Part shown: one piece after another, positions 53,467 through 63,531 of the stretch
Numbering within the stretch: position 1 is the stretch's first letter
Layout: each line of letters begins with the position of its first letter
NCBI RefSeq assembly: GCF_000330505.1
Contig: NW_004191777.1
Coordinates: forward strand, 339,493 to 403,492
DNA from: Entamoeba invadens IP1
Lineage: Eukaryota; Evosea; Mastigamoebida; Endamoebidae
DNA: 64,000 bases
Direction: 5' to 3'
Program-made: the position numbers and the translations under genes
The notes under the pieces: model-generated
What the model was told of the DNA's origin: nothing
Databases searched by the model: none
The model's input: only the letters and a program-made list of their open reading frames with translations

Positions 53467-55399
53467 ATGGAAAAGGTTGGCCAGTCGCCAGAACACAGAA
53501 AGTTCCAGGCGAAAAGGTTTGCCGTTCCTCCACCAGTAAAACAAAAACCCACAAAAGAGCCACGTCCACAAACTCAACCAGAAACCCAACCATTTATCCC
53601 ATACAAATATTCAGAAACCTTTTTAAAAAGAAAAGCAGTGTTTGAGGCGGATGACCCATCAGCACAAGTAACCACTTCATTGTATAGAAACACTATGAAA
53701 TTCACAATAATCGACGAATACAATGAAGAAGGAGAAATCAACGTTGCAACAGTGATCTCGCACAAACAAACGACATTACCTAAAATTGGAGAACGACGAA
53801 TTTTGTCTACCGACGTCGTTTTAACTTCAAGAAACGACACCGTCTCATTTGTGGAGACAAAAGGAAAGTTCATCATGACAAATTATAAAATCGAATTTCA
53901 AGCAGAACTCGACTTCTTCTCGTTTTATGTCCCGCTAATCAAAATCGCCAACTTCAAAAAAATCAACACAAATGAACGCGTCCGAAAGCGACTCTTTTAC
54001 ATCGAGACAAAAGACAACCAATGCTTCACATTCTCATTCGACGATAACCAACGCCTTCGGCGTGCTGTTAACAAAGAACTTTTGAATCGAGTTTACACAA
54101 CATCGCCAGAAATGCTTTTCATCTTCTGCTCGCCTTCTTTTAAGAAGACAAAAGCGTTTTACAACTTTCAACGTGAATTTGAGCGACAGGGGGTGTTCCA
54201 GGTTTGGGACGTATACAGTGGAAATTCACGGTATGCGATGTCTTCCACTTATCCGGCTTTGGTGTATGTGCCAAAGACAGCCACCGACGCGATGATTAAA
54301 AGTGCTATTAACTATAGAAGTAAAGGAAGATTTCCAGTGCTGACGTGGTTCAATGACAAAATGGGTTCTGCACTACTAAGAAGCTCGCAACCATTACCTG
54401 GACTTATTACTTCAGTCACTACAAAACAAATTCCAGGGGATATGGACTATCTGTGTAAAGTAGATGAAGTCACAGGTAGAAAGTTGTTGCATGTCCTCGA
54501 CTCGAGACCATTACTCAATGCTATGACTAATAAAGCAGCTGGAGGAGGATATGAAGACGAAAACACTTATCCATTTCTTAAAGTCGATTTTGAAAATATT
54601 CCGAATATTCACATTGTGAGAGAAACGTGGAGACAACTGTATTTGAGTGTGTATGGGATCTCGACAAAATTCATCGATGAAAATTTTATTAAAACAAAAG
54701 AAGTTGTGCGGTGGTTCCAATTGCAAGAAGCCGTGTTAAACTCTTCGGAAAAGACAAGCAAATTGATTGAAAGTGGAACAAGTGTGTTGGTACATTGTTC
54801 TGATGGATGGGACCGAACTGCGCAGTGTTGTGGAATAGCAGAAATAATATTAGACGGGTATTACAGAACATTGGAAGGGTTTATTGTGTTGGTTGAAAAG
54901 GATTGGAAGAGCTTTGGACATCGTTTTATGACAAGGTTTGTTGTTAAAGAACTGACAAAGATTAATGAATAGGACTGGCTTTGCTGTAGAATGTCCATTT
55001 GGGCAATACTCTCCAATCTTTTTCCAATTTTTAGACTGTGTGCACATCCTGATGAATACATTTACTCACAAATTTGAGTTCAATGAAGACTTTTTGGTTG
55101 AGCTGAACGAAGCAATTTTCAGTGCGGCATTTGGAACGTTCATGTTTGATACCGAAAAGGAAAGGGTTGAAACAAAAGTCGAAGAGAAGACACCTTGCTT
55201 CTGGGAATATGTCTTTCAAAATAGAACAAAGTTTGTGAATATCACTTACGATGGGCAGATGGGCAAATTGGATTTGGAAACGACACAACCGAAGATGGTG
55301 ATTTGGGAAAAATACTTTTTGAGGAACAAAGTCGTTGTTCCCAAAAAGGATGAAAACTCCGAGATAGAAAAACATGATAAAAAGCCTTCGGGTGGGTAA
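53467..55399 (+). CDS. Myotubularin-like phosphoinositide phosphatase (copy 2)
   Basis: Join 53467-54935, 54973-55399; 631 aa from the first in-frame ATG. A Pro/Lys-rich N-terminus precedes a GRAM-like domain (about 100-230: KGKFIMTNYKIEFQ, FYVPLIKIANFKKI), then FERQGVFQVWDVY, YPALVYVPK, YRSKGRFPVLTWFND, ALLRSSQPLPG, DSRPLLNAMTNKAAGGGYE, PNIHIVRETWRQL, active site HCSDGWDRTAQ, FGHRFMTR and IFFQFLDCVHILM. A 37-nt intron restores TRTGFAVECP. Catalytic residues are intact. The frame is open upstream to 53368, so the true start may be in an unseen exon. It is longer at the N-terminus than copy 1. Confidence 0.92.
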
Positions 55400-55466
55400 T
55401 ACTGTCGGTGGAAATGGATGTAGTTCTTTTATTGATTGTGTTTAAATGTTTATTCCATGTAATTAT

Positions 55467-55529
55467 AACAGAATCTAATTTGTTTAAATATCTTGAGTTT
55501 GTAGTTTTCTAAGGTAATTAGATTCTGTT
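55467..55529. repeat. 14-bp perfect inverted repeat with 35-bp spacer
   Basis: AACAGAATCTAATT (55467-55480) and its exact complement (55516-55529), about 70 bp after the myotubularin stop. It could help end transcription or be a small transposon scar. Confidence 0.6.
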
Positions 55530-55888
55530 AAAATCAATTGATTGTGTTATAAATGTAATTTATTCTAATAACAAAAAACTGATTTATTTGTCTAAAGTCG
55601 GATTTTTAATTAACAATGGAAAAAATTAACTATACATTTAATTTTTTAATTATAATCAATAGCTTTTTTTTCTTTTTTTTTCGAAATAATTATTTTTTTG
55701 TTTTATTATTAAAATTAGTTATTCTTTAACACTCAAATGGCCTAAAGCCAAAAAATATGATTTTTTAAATAATTTATTACCAAATTTGATTTTTGCCTTT
55801 CATTTCATTTTTCATGAATTTCATGTTTCAATATGAAATTTGGTAAAAATTTTATAAAATTAATTTTTAAAGTGACCAAAAAATAATA
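55530..55888. other. AT-rich intergenic region left of MITE copy 3
   Basis: No gene. The last about 30 bp (ending ACCAAAAAATAATA) pair imperfectly with the sequence just right of the MITE. Confidence 0.5.
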
Positions 55889-56096
55889 GAATCATTCTCT
55901 AAACGTTGTCCCTTTTGCAAAAAATACAAAAAATTGTTTAAAAAATTGGGAATTAGGTAATAAATCATAAAAATGGTAAAAAAACTAAAACAATGATTTT
56001 CTGGCGTTTTGAAAAATTTCCCGATATATTCCAGTTATTAATATCTAAAAACCGAGGGACAACTTTAAGGAAAAAACAACGTTTAGAGAATGACTC
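55889..56096. mobile_element. MITE copy 3 (mariner-like, TA target)
   Basis: A 208-bp element nearly identical to the one at 7200 throughout. Ends: GAATCATTCTCT plus AACGTTGTCC on the left, complement of GAGTCATTCTCT on the right, with TA on each side (55887-55888, 56097-56098). It is non-coding. It sits at the centre of a larger imperfect inverted repeat and 250 bp before the truncated TMK pseudogene. Confidence 0.88.
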
Positions 56097-56141
56097 TATT
56101 ATTTTTTTGGTCAATTTAAAATTAGAATGTTTTCAAATAAT

Positions 56142-56169
56142 CAAAAGTGCCAAATATTTGGCACTTTTG
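56142..56169. repeat. 28-bp perfect palindrome
   Basis: CAAAAGTGCCAAAT followed immediately by its reverse complement with no loop. It could extrude as a cruciform. It lies between MITE copy 3 and the TMK pseudogene. Confidence 0.85.
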
Positions 56170-56174
56170 GCTCA

Positions 56175-56219
56175 TCTATCTCCTAATCACTTTCCGATTA
56201 GGAGATTAATCGGAAAGTG
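56175..56219. repeat. Two overlapping, mutually exclusive hairpins
   Basis: CTCCTAATC pairs with GATTAGGAG across a 7-nt loop, while TCACTTTCCGATTA pairs with TAATCGGAAAGTGA further right. The two stems share bases, so only one can form at a time. Confidence 0.75.
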
Positions 56220-56307
56220 AAAAAATAAATAGAATTTGTTCACTTTTTTAAATAAAATTCATATAAAACAGAAAAAAGGAAGTTCCAACGTGTTAAATAT
56301 TTAAAAT

Positions 56308-59300
56308 CTGACCAAAAGTGACACACACTGCGCAAAATGTTCGTCTGCATTCGAAAGAAAGTGTGTGATGTGTAACACGGGATATTACCCAGACGAAAAC
56401 GGCCAATGTGTTCAATGTAGCACAATCAACACAAATTATACGAGTCGCAGCCAAATAACAAAGAAGTGCCTGGAGTGCAAAGACCCACAATACCTGGCTT
56501 CAAACGGGCTTTGTTCAAATTGTGAAATTGGGACTTACAAGAAGACCGAGACAACGTGTGAAAATTGTTATTTTGCAACTGAGAACTGTGATGCGCGTTC
56601 AACACTTTTTGTTGGTGTTTCCAATTGCACCTCTTGTATGACCAACTATGTAGTGAATAGTGGGAAGTGTCAGTTGTGTCTAAGTGGGAAGTATTACAAT
56701 CCAAATTCAAAGAGTTGCCAAAGTAATGATGTGAACTGTCAAATTCAAGTCGACGAGTCAACTTGTCTTCTATGTAACAGCAACTACTTTTTGGCGAATG
56801 GGGTTTGCCAACAAACAACTCGATGTCAAAGTCCTTCCAACACCACAATGTCTTTTTGTGACTGTTATGATCAGATCTCAGTCAACTCCGACTGTAAAGA
56901 CAATTTGACAAATTGCAAACACCAGAAAGTTGAAAAGGGAAATTCTGTTTGTATTAATTGCAACGACAACTTCACTTTGAATGAAAACGAATGTCAAAGT
57001 GCAAATTTGGAAATGAGAAATGATATTGTTTACAAGTGTGGAGATGGTGCGTATCTCAACATCTCAAACGAATGTGTCGGCTGTGGTGTTTCCGTCTCGG
57101 TTTGCCAATTATCAAAGACCAAAATGATACCATTGCAGTGTCAAACCAATTATATATTTGACACGACTACAAACCAATGTGTTACAGATGATAATTGCCA
57201 TACAGTAAAATATGGGTTTTGCACCAAATACAAATCTGATTTAAATTACATATCACAGGGAAGGTGCTCAAAGTGTCAAACCACCAACTGTGGTCTCTGT
57301 GACATAAGTACCTGTCTAAAGTGTTTGGATAGCTTTGTGAAATACACTGACACTTGGTGTGTATCAAAGAGTGTTATATCAACATACAAAACAATTAGTT
57401 CAGGTGGATGTGTTGTTTGTTGTGAGGAGTATTACCAGACAGACGCAAAGAATGTAGAAGACAAGTATGATTACTGTGTTCCAATAGAATCCACAACAGT
57501 CACAAATTGCAAGAGATACGGTGCACAGAACACCAATGTGTAGAGTGTCTTGATGCATTCAAATTGAAGGGCGGAATTTGTGCTGAGACATTTGATGAAG
57601 ACAACAAATTCAAAACAGACACAAAAACAGCAACAGAGACATCCTGTCAAATAAGAAACAACAAAAAATAACAACTCTGCGCTGATGGGTATTACAACAT
57701 CAACAATGAGTGTATTCATTGTGAAACTGACTGTTTAACTTGTTACAACACAACTTATTGCACTTACAAAAACTATAATTACTTATTGTAATTATAGTTT
57801 TTATCTGAGTGCTGACATGTCATCAAATCACTTGGTACATTACAAGAGAGTTGTAAAATGGCCATCCCTGTAGGTGGATGTGCGATCTGTAACAGTGGGT
57901 ATTATCGAGAGGGTATCAGCTGTACATCATGTGAAGAGTCATGTGCACTTTGTGTGAACAGTAATGAGTGTCTTGTATGCAAAGACGGCTATTTCAACAT
58001 CCCAAGTGAAAGCAAATTGTGTCAATCGAATACAACGCTCACAAACTGTGAGCCGTCATCATTGTCTGGATGTGAGAGGTGTGTGTCTATTCGTTTCTTA
58101 TCAAATCACAAGTGTTATGAATGTTCTCCAAATTGCACATCATGTGAGAGTGAAAGTGTGTGTACCATATGTAACGATTTGGAAAATATGTTGGTTGACT
58201 CGCAATGCCTTCATTTCACAAAAGTTGAATTATGTGTGTTAGCTATAAATTCGAAGTGTGTTAAGTGTGAGGGTCGACGAGAACCAACAGATTCCGGTGA
58301 CAGTTGCACAAAGTTGGTCAATCTTGGTGTTGTGATTGGCATCCCAATTACTGTTTTAATACTTTTGGTAATCTTCATTTTACTCAACAAACGCCAAGTG
58401 AAAAAGAACAAAATGTCTGTGTTTTTGATATTAAGAAATCGAACATAACAATGAATCCACTCAACAAAGTGTTGTGTTCCAATAAAATGTATTAAAATTT
58501 GCCATAGATTCAGACGCTCTCATTCCAGTCGATGAAGAATCGCGCGACTTGATATGTATTGGAAACCTCACCAAACACCATTTAAAAGTGCAATTTGGTG
58601 TTATAGAAGGGTGTGATTGTTATGAAATACGAACAATGCCTTCAATAGTAACACTAAAGAAAGGAGAAGCGTGTGAGTTTGAGATATTCAATAAGCTGTT
58701 GTGCTCATGTAAGATAGACTAACACTTTGTAGTTATCTGTCTCAACCTGACAACAGGTGAACAAAATAATCACAAACTTCAAGTAGTTGTTTGTACTGCA
58801 AACTCGACAAAATTGAATTACAAAGAACTTGAAGAAATAAAGCTAATTTGCGAAGGGTCTTTTGGAATGGTATACAAAGGCACATTCAGAGGAAAAGAAG
58901 TTGCAACAAAAAAGATGAAACAGATACAAAAGATGAATCAACTTCTGAATGATTTCGAAAATGAAGTGAATATGTTGGACAAGTTTAGAAGTGAGTATAT
59001 CATCCACTTCTATGGCGCTTGTTTTATTCCAAACCACATATGCATGGTCACCGAATTTGCTTTGTATGGAAGTTTACAAGACTTGATGAAACACAAAAAG
59101 AGTGATGAAATTAGTTCGAAAATTAAAATGAAAATCATAATAGATGCTTCTAAAAGGATATTACATTTACATGAGAATCACATTTTACACAGAGACATTA
59201 AACCAGACAACATACTCGTCATTTCCTTGGAAAATGGAATGAATGTCAATGGAAAGTTGACTGACTTTGGAAGTAGTAGAAACATCAATTTACTCACAAC

Positions 59301-59634
59301 TAACATGACTTTCACAAAGGGTATCGGATCACCAAAATACATGGCACAAGAAATCTTGAATAAACAACATTATAAGAAGGCAGCTGATGTCTACTCGTTG
59401 GCTGTGACGTTGTTTGAGACTTTGATATGGGGAGAAGCATATACTGGCGATGAGTTTAAATTTCCATGGAGCATTGCCAATTTTGTAGCTTCTGGAAAAC
59501 GGCTTTCAGTTCGAGAAGGAATTAGTCCAGAAGCTTATCGTGTTATTTCAGAAATGTGGACACATAAACCTGAAAACAGACCAACCGCAGATGTTGTGGT
59601 GATTCTTTTACAAAAGTTACAAAGAATTAATTAA
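56308..59634 (+). pseudogene. Transmembrane receptor kinase (TMK) pseudogene
   Basis: A Cys-rich furin-like ectodomain (CxxC repeats, e.g. CVMCNTGYYPDENGQC), a transmembrane helix (VVIGIPITVLILLVIFILL), a beta-rich linker (VDEESRDLICIGN, LKKGEACEFEIF) and a tyrosine-kinase-like domain: CEGSFGMVYKG, VATKKMK, HRDIKPDN, DFGSSR. This is the Entamoeba TMK plan. Lesions: no signal peptide or start (open only after a TGA near 56310), frameshift near 57525, TAA at 57669, a palindromic insertion at 57768-57802, TGA at 57813, frameshift near 58420, TAA at 58493 with another shift, and TAA at 58720. The kinase part (58723-59634) is open, but the APE motif reads AQE. I regard it as dead. Confidence 0.88.
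57768..57802. repeat. 15-bp perfect inverted repeat inside the TMK pseudogene
   Basis: AAAAACTATAATTAC, loop TTATT, then the exact complement. It interrupts the Cys-rich reading frame between TYCTY and the next block, so it looks like an insertion or local foldback duplication after the gene lost function. Confidence 0.8.
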
Positions 59635-61233
59635 AATGGTTTTTATAATTATCAAATTTATTATTAAATTTTTTATTGTAATTTATTATTTTAATAAAAA
59701 TTTTTTATTAAATGTTATAGTAATATTGGGTTTAATACAAATACTATAACTAAATGGTTATATTATGAAGTAATATAATATAGTTTNNNNNNNNNNNNNN
59801 NNNNNNNNNNNNNNNNNNNNNNNNNNNNNNNNNNNNNNNNNNNNNNNNNNNNNNNNNNNNNNNNNNNNNNNNNNNNNNNNNNNNNNACATTCATTAACAT
59901 TGATGTTTGTGAAAGCGAGAACCAAGAAAATGGTTTGTACATAATTTGGATTCACAGGGATACAAATTTCGCAACTTACCAATATTTTTTATTTTTCTAA
60001 GCAAGGTTCCCCATTTTTTGGTCTGTAAAAAAATTACACCAATAAAAACTTTTAAGGTTTCTTAAACTTTATAATATTTTTCTTTTTTCCATTTTGCCTA
60101 AGGAAAAAGAATCAGAAAATTAAAAATGTTAAAATAAAAGCCAAAAAACGGATAATTTTACTAATTTATATCGATAATTAGTATCAATTAATTTTGAAAA
60201 AAGAAAAATACTTCATATTTATAAATTTTATAGGCTTTTCTATGTTTAAAAAAAGATATTTATTAATGATAAAATAAATCAGGATAAAATTAACCTAATT
60301 TATAAATAAAACCGTTTCTTTTCTTTTTTACTTTAAAACACTGAAACGACAGGACTATGTCCTGACAACCAAAAATAGAATATTTTTAAAGAGAAATATC
60401 TTGACAAAAATAAAAGGGAACAATAATATTTTACGATTTTTCTAATCGTTATCTTCTCGTCTTCATCTGCTCAATTACGGCTCATTATTTTCTAAGCTCT
60501 TCTTCAGCCATTTTTTCATTGTTTTTATTCTTTTTTTCCTTTCTTTGTTTATCGTCTTCTCGTCATAGACTTTTATACATTAATAAATTTCATTTCTCAT
60601 TTTTTTGAAAAAAGTATAGAATCTCTATTAGAGATCAATTGTTTACGTTTTATTTTTCAACTGTTCTGAACATTAATTTTAATTTTGTTTTGTAATAATT
60701 TTATTTATTAACTATGGGGTTTGTTAGTAAATATTCACTTGTTATTGTTTTTGTGGATGGTTTTGACAATAACCAATAATAATGTGTTTTAATAATTTAA
60801 AAACGTATTAAACACACCAAAAACGTGTCGTGTATTATACGTTACAACTTCAAAACAAATCAAGACTAGAGTGACTTTCCTCTTTTAATTGAATCAAACT
60901 GGGTAGTCCATGTGTATAATATCGAAGCGGTGTAAGCTGCGTTATACTCATTCAATTAATGTTTTAATTGTTTTTATTATATTAATAGTTTGTAAAAAAG
61001 TTAAAAATAACTTGAAATGTTTAATAATCGTAGTCTATTTATAATTTGTTTTTCGTCATTGTTTTCGTAACTTTCCTTAAAAAATACATAACCTGTGGCT
61101 AAACTTTGATGTTTTTCCTTCCAAAATATTCAAAAAGAGCTTAATCAATGCTGTTGTCGTTGTAGTAGTTTATAAATTATGTGGATTTGTGGGCACCCAT
61201 TTTAATCAATATTTTATCATAATTTAATTAAAT
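59635..61233. other. AT-rich region with assembly gap, no gene seen
   Basis: Includes the N run 59787-59886. CAGGAC-TAT-GTCCTG near 60351 is a 6-bp hairpin. A slightly GC-richer patch at about 60830-60950 has no recognisable structure. No ORF supported. Confidence 0.5.
59787..59886. other. Assembly gap (100 N)
   Basis: Exactly 100 N. Sequence to the right differs in character from the TMK side, so the join across the gap deserves caution. Confidence 0.99.
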
Positions 61234-61258
61234 CGCGAGAAGGACGCCGAGATCTGAA
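61234..61258 (-). repeat. GC-rich repeat module (CAGATCT...GCGTCC...CTCGCG)
   Basis: On the minus strand this reads CAGATCTCGGCGTCC then TTCTCGCG, matching 63973-63994 (CAGATCTTCGCGTCC then CCTCGCG). It is strikingly GC-rich against its surroundings and marks the left limit at which the foreign-looking segment can be recognised. Confidence 0.6.
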
Positions 61259-61272
61259 TTTAATTATAGATC

Positions 61273-61325
61273 AATATTTATAGTAAATTTATAGTAATAT
61301 GATTTTTTTATCTTCCTTAAAATGA
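61273..61325 (+). promoter_or_regulatory. Shared 5' leader, copy A
   Basis: About 50 bp ending at the ATG of the ORF at 61323 (ATTTATAGTAAATTTATAG...ATATGATT...CTTCCTTAAAATG). The mirror copy upstream of the minus-strand gene at 63843 matches at nearly every position. Conservation right up to the ATG suggests a promoter or 5' UTR shared by genes of one element. Confidence 0.6.
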
Positions 61326-61845
61326 CTAAAGGGATAATCAATTCCGCTTTTATAAAGTATATTGAGCTTTGTCCTTTACAGTTCTTCGATCCTCAGTCAC
61401 GAAGTGAAGTAAAACTAATTAATAATATAGTGTTGGATGAAGATATTGATGAATTTATAGATGATTCTGAAAACAAACTATTAGTGAACGAGTAAGTGAA
61501 TATAATGATGAACCCAGTGATGAAAATGTTATAGAAAATTATGATTATTCTAATGGTAATGATAATAATAATGATGAATCAAGTGAAGAAGATATAAATG
61601 ATTATGTTTATTATAATGAAGAAGATAATAAAGTTGTAGCTAACTTGGAATGTGATTATACTAAATTTGAATCAAGAATCAATAAATTTGAAGAATATTT
61701 CAATAAGTTTATTAGAAATAACAATATAAAAGATGTGATAATTAAATGTTATGTTAGTCCTAATGTTATTCAAAAGGGTTATGATATATCGTTATATTTA
61801 AATAATCAAGATAATTATCAAAAAATTATCTTGATTTTTATATAA
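61323..61845 (+). pseudogene. Foreign-looking ORF with one frameshift
   Basis: Starts MTKGIINSAFIKYIEL. At about 61494 the frame ends in TAA, but a neighbouring frame continues with very similar acidic Asp/Asn/Glu-rich text (SEYNDEPSDENVIENYDY) to 61845. Joined it would be about 175 residues. Codons are almost all A/T-ending (AAT, GAT, TAT), unlike the C/G-rich third positions of the amoebal genes in this window. No domain recognised. It may be a degraded viral or transposon gene, or a sequencing slip may have split an intact one. Confidence 0.5.
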
Positions 61846-62124
61846 TTTAAAACTATATGAAATATGGTTATTGTAAGGGAGCTGATAAACAAATATTTTT
61901 CATTAATGAAATTTCAGTTCATGTAATCTAATAGATATTTACTGTTATTTTAACCTGAGTGTTTTTTTTTCGTAAAAACAAAGTAATAAAATTTACATCT
62001 TATCTGAAGATATCTATTGAGAATTTTATTTATATAGTTATTATAATAATACATTAATATTACTTTATTAATAATATATTTAGTAATGTATAAATAATAT
62101 ATTTTTATTTTTATCTTAATATAA
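61846..62124. other. Spacer between foreign-looking ORFs
   Basis: AT-rich, no gene. It ends TTTTTATCTTAATATAA before ATG 62125, partly like the shared leader. Confidence 0.4.
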
Positions 62125-62670
62125 ATGAGTACAGATATCACTTCTAAATTAAAAACAAAGTCCTTAAAAACATTTTTCAAAGATTTGTTTTCTTCTAACA
62201 AAAAAATCAAACTACAAAGACGGACCCATTAAAACAAATAGATACTTCTGAAATTATAAAAGTAAGAAAAACATCACTCCAAAGAGTGAACGATGTAACA
62301 CCAAAAACAGTATTTGGTATGAGTTATTCTCCAAATGAAATTGATGAAAGTGAAGATGAATATGATATTGAGCAATGCATCGACACATCTAAAAGATGTG
62401 GTGAAAAACATTCTGAGCAAAGTATCATGCCGAAGGCGAAACAAAGACCAAACTTTATCTGATAAGACTTCTAAACATATTATTGCATTACAGAAAATTA
62501 TAAACAAATACAATTTAAAAGAAATATATATGTTAAAACAATGTAACAAAGAAATCAATAGATATATTAATAATAATCCAGAAGTTGACTTAATCAATAC
62601 AAAAGATTTAAATCTACTATTTATATTAATGGTTATGTATTTTATTAAATTAAAGGTAAACAAACATTAA
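62125..62670 (+). pseudogene. Foreign-looking ORF carrying in-frame repeat modules, two frameshifts
   Basis: Starts MSTDITSKLKTKSLKTF. An A7 run at about 62200 shifts the frame to text ending ...EIDESEDEYDIEQ. Two GC-rich repeat modules then read through in frame (CIDTSKRCGEKHSEQSIMPK, 62370-62435). A second shift near 62450 leads to LSDKTSKHIIALQKIINKY and a terminal hydrophobic stretch. Codon use is A/T-ending except in the repeat. No family recognised. The modules match intergenic repeats at 63300 and 63950 in reverse orientation. Confidence 0.5.
62370..62436 (-). repeat. Two GC-rich repeat modules inside an ORF
   Basis: Module 1: GAGCAATGCATCGACACATC then a hairpin CACATCT-AAA-AGATGTG; it matches the reverse complement of 63947-63980. 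Module 2: TCTGAGCAAAGTATCATGCC then GAAGGC; it matches the reverse complement of 63301-63326 (GCCTTCGGCATGATGCTTTG then CTCAGA). Confidence 0.75.
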
Positions 62671-63295
62671 TTAAGATACAATATAGAATTACAAAAATGA
62701 TTTAAATAAAAAAATCAAAAATATAGATGGCGAAAAGGAAGAATAATTAGAATTATAACTTAATAAAATAGAAGAATGAGAAAACAATCAAAATTAATTA
62801 AAAGATAATATTATTACTAAGATTATTCCTATAATAGAACATTATACAGATCGGTACGAAACCCCTATCGTTTTCTTAAACCCCTCAAGTCGTCAATTGA
62901 TAAGTCGAAACCAGAAAAAATATTTTATATTTAGAAACGACATTTTCTGATGACGATTGTAAGCCAACTCCACAAACGCGTTGTTGAAATTTGTTCTCCG
63001 ATGTCACTTCTTACGGTTTTACACTAGACGCGACTTGTTATGATCATATATTGAACAGTTATAAACAATTGTAGTTTTTTATGGTTTTTATTTTTATATT
63101 TTGTTTTTGTTTTTGTTATACAACATTTTTTGTCCAATTTTTTATCGTACTTCTTCGGGATGACGTCGTAATTAATTTCTATGAAGGCTTGAGGTGTTTA
63201 AGACAAATTGATGGATTTTTACCATACCTGTATTACTGTTAATAATTTAGATGTTAATAAATTCTTTGAGAATTAATTAATCTTTGTTAACGATC
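62671..63295. other. Region without supported gene
   Basis: AT-rich to about 62850, then more balanced composition (62850-63060). Both strands are full of stops. Fragmentary protein-like text on the minus strand near 62990-62930 is too short to assign. Confidence 0.4.
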
Positions 63296-63298
63296 ATT

Positions 63299-63332
63299 CA
63301 GCCTTCGGCATGATGCTTTGCTCAGATCTGAG
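63299..63332 (+). repeat. GC-rich repeat module (CAGCCTTCGGCATGATG type)
   Basis: CAGCCTTCGGCATGATGC followed by TTTGCTCAGATCTGAG. This is the intergenic, opposite-orientation copy of module 2 in the ORF at 62125. Its first part recurs at 63497, 63517 (inverted) and 63907. Confidence 0.75.
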
Positions 63333-63493
63333 GTGAGTGATGAGTCGCGCACTTAAAATACGCTATGCACCGTAATGATTCATCAAATAACAAATCACCA
63401 TATTTTTTGGAATTGATTCACATAATATATTAGTACTATATGAAATTGTTTTAGATTTCATTGTTTTTTCTGAACTTCTCGTTCCTTAGTATC

Positions 63494-63531
63494 TTTCAGC
63501 CTTCGGCAAATCATCATGCCGAAGGCTGAAA
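63494..63531. repeat. 15-bp perfect hairpin built from the CAGCCTTCGGC repeat
   Basis: TTTCAGCCTTCGGCA, 8-nt loop, then the exact complement. On the minus strand it encodes the last residues (FQPSA) of the ORF at 63843, and the TGA stop lies in the loop at 63514-63516. The hairpin therefore coincides with that gene's 3' end. Confidence 0.85.

Noticed and set aside
61494..61520. 26-nt GTAAGT...CAG intron joining the two halves of the ORF at 61323
   Set aside because: Far too short and unlike the GTTTGT donor of this genome; a frameshift is simpler.
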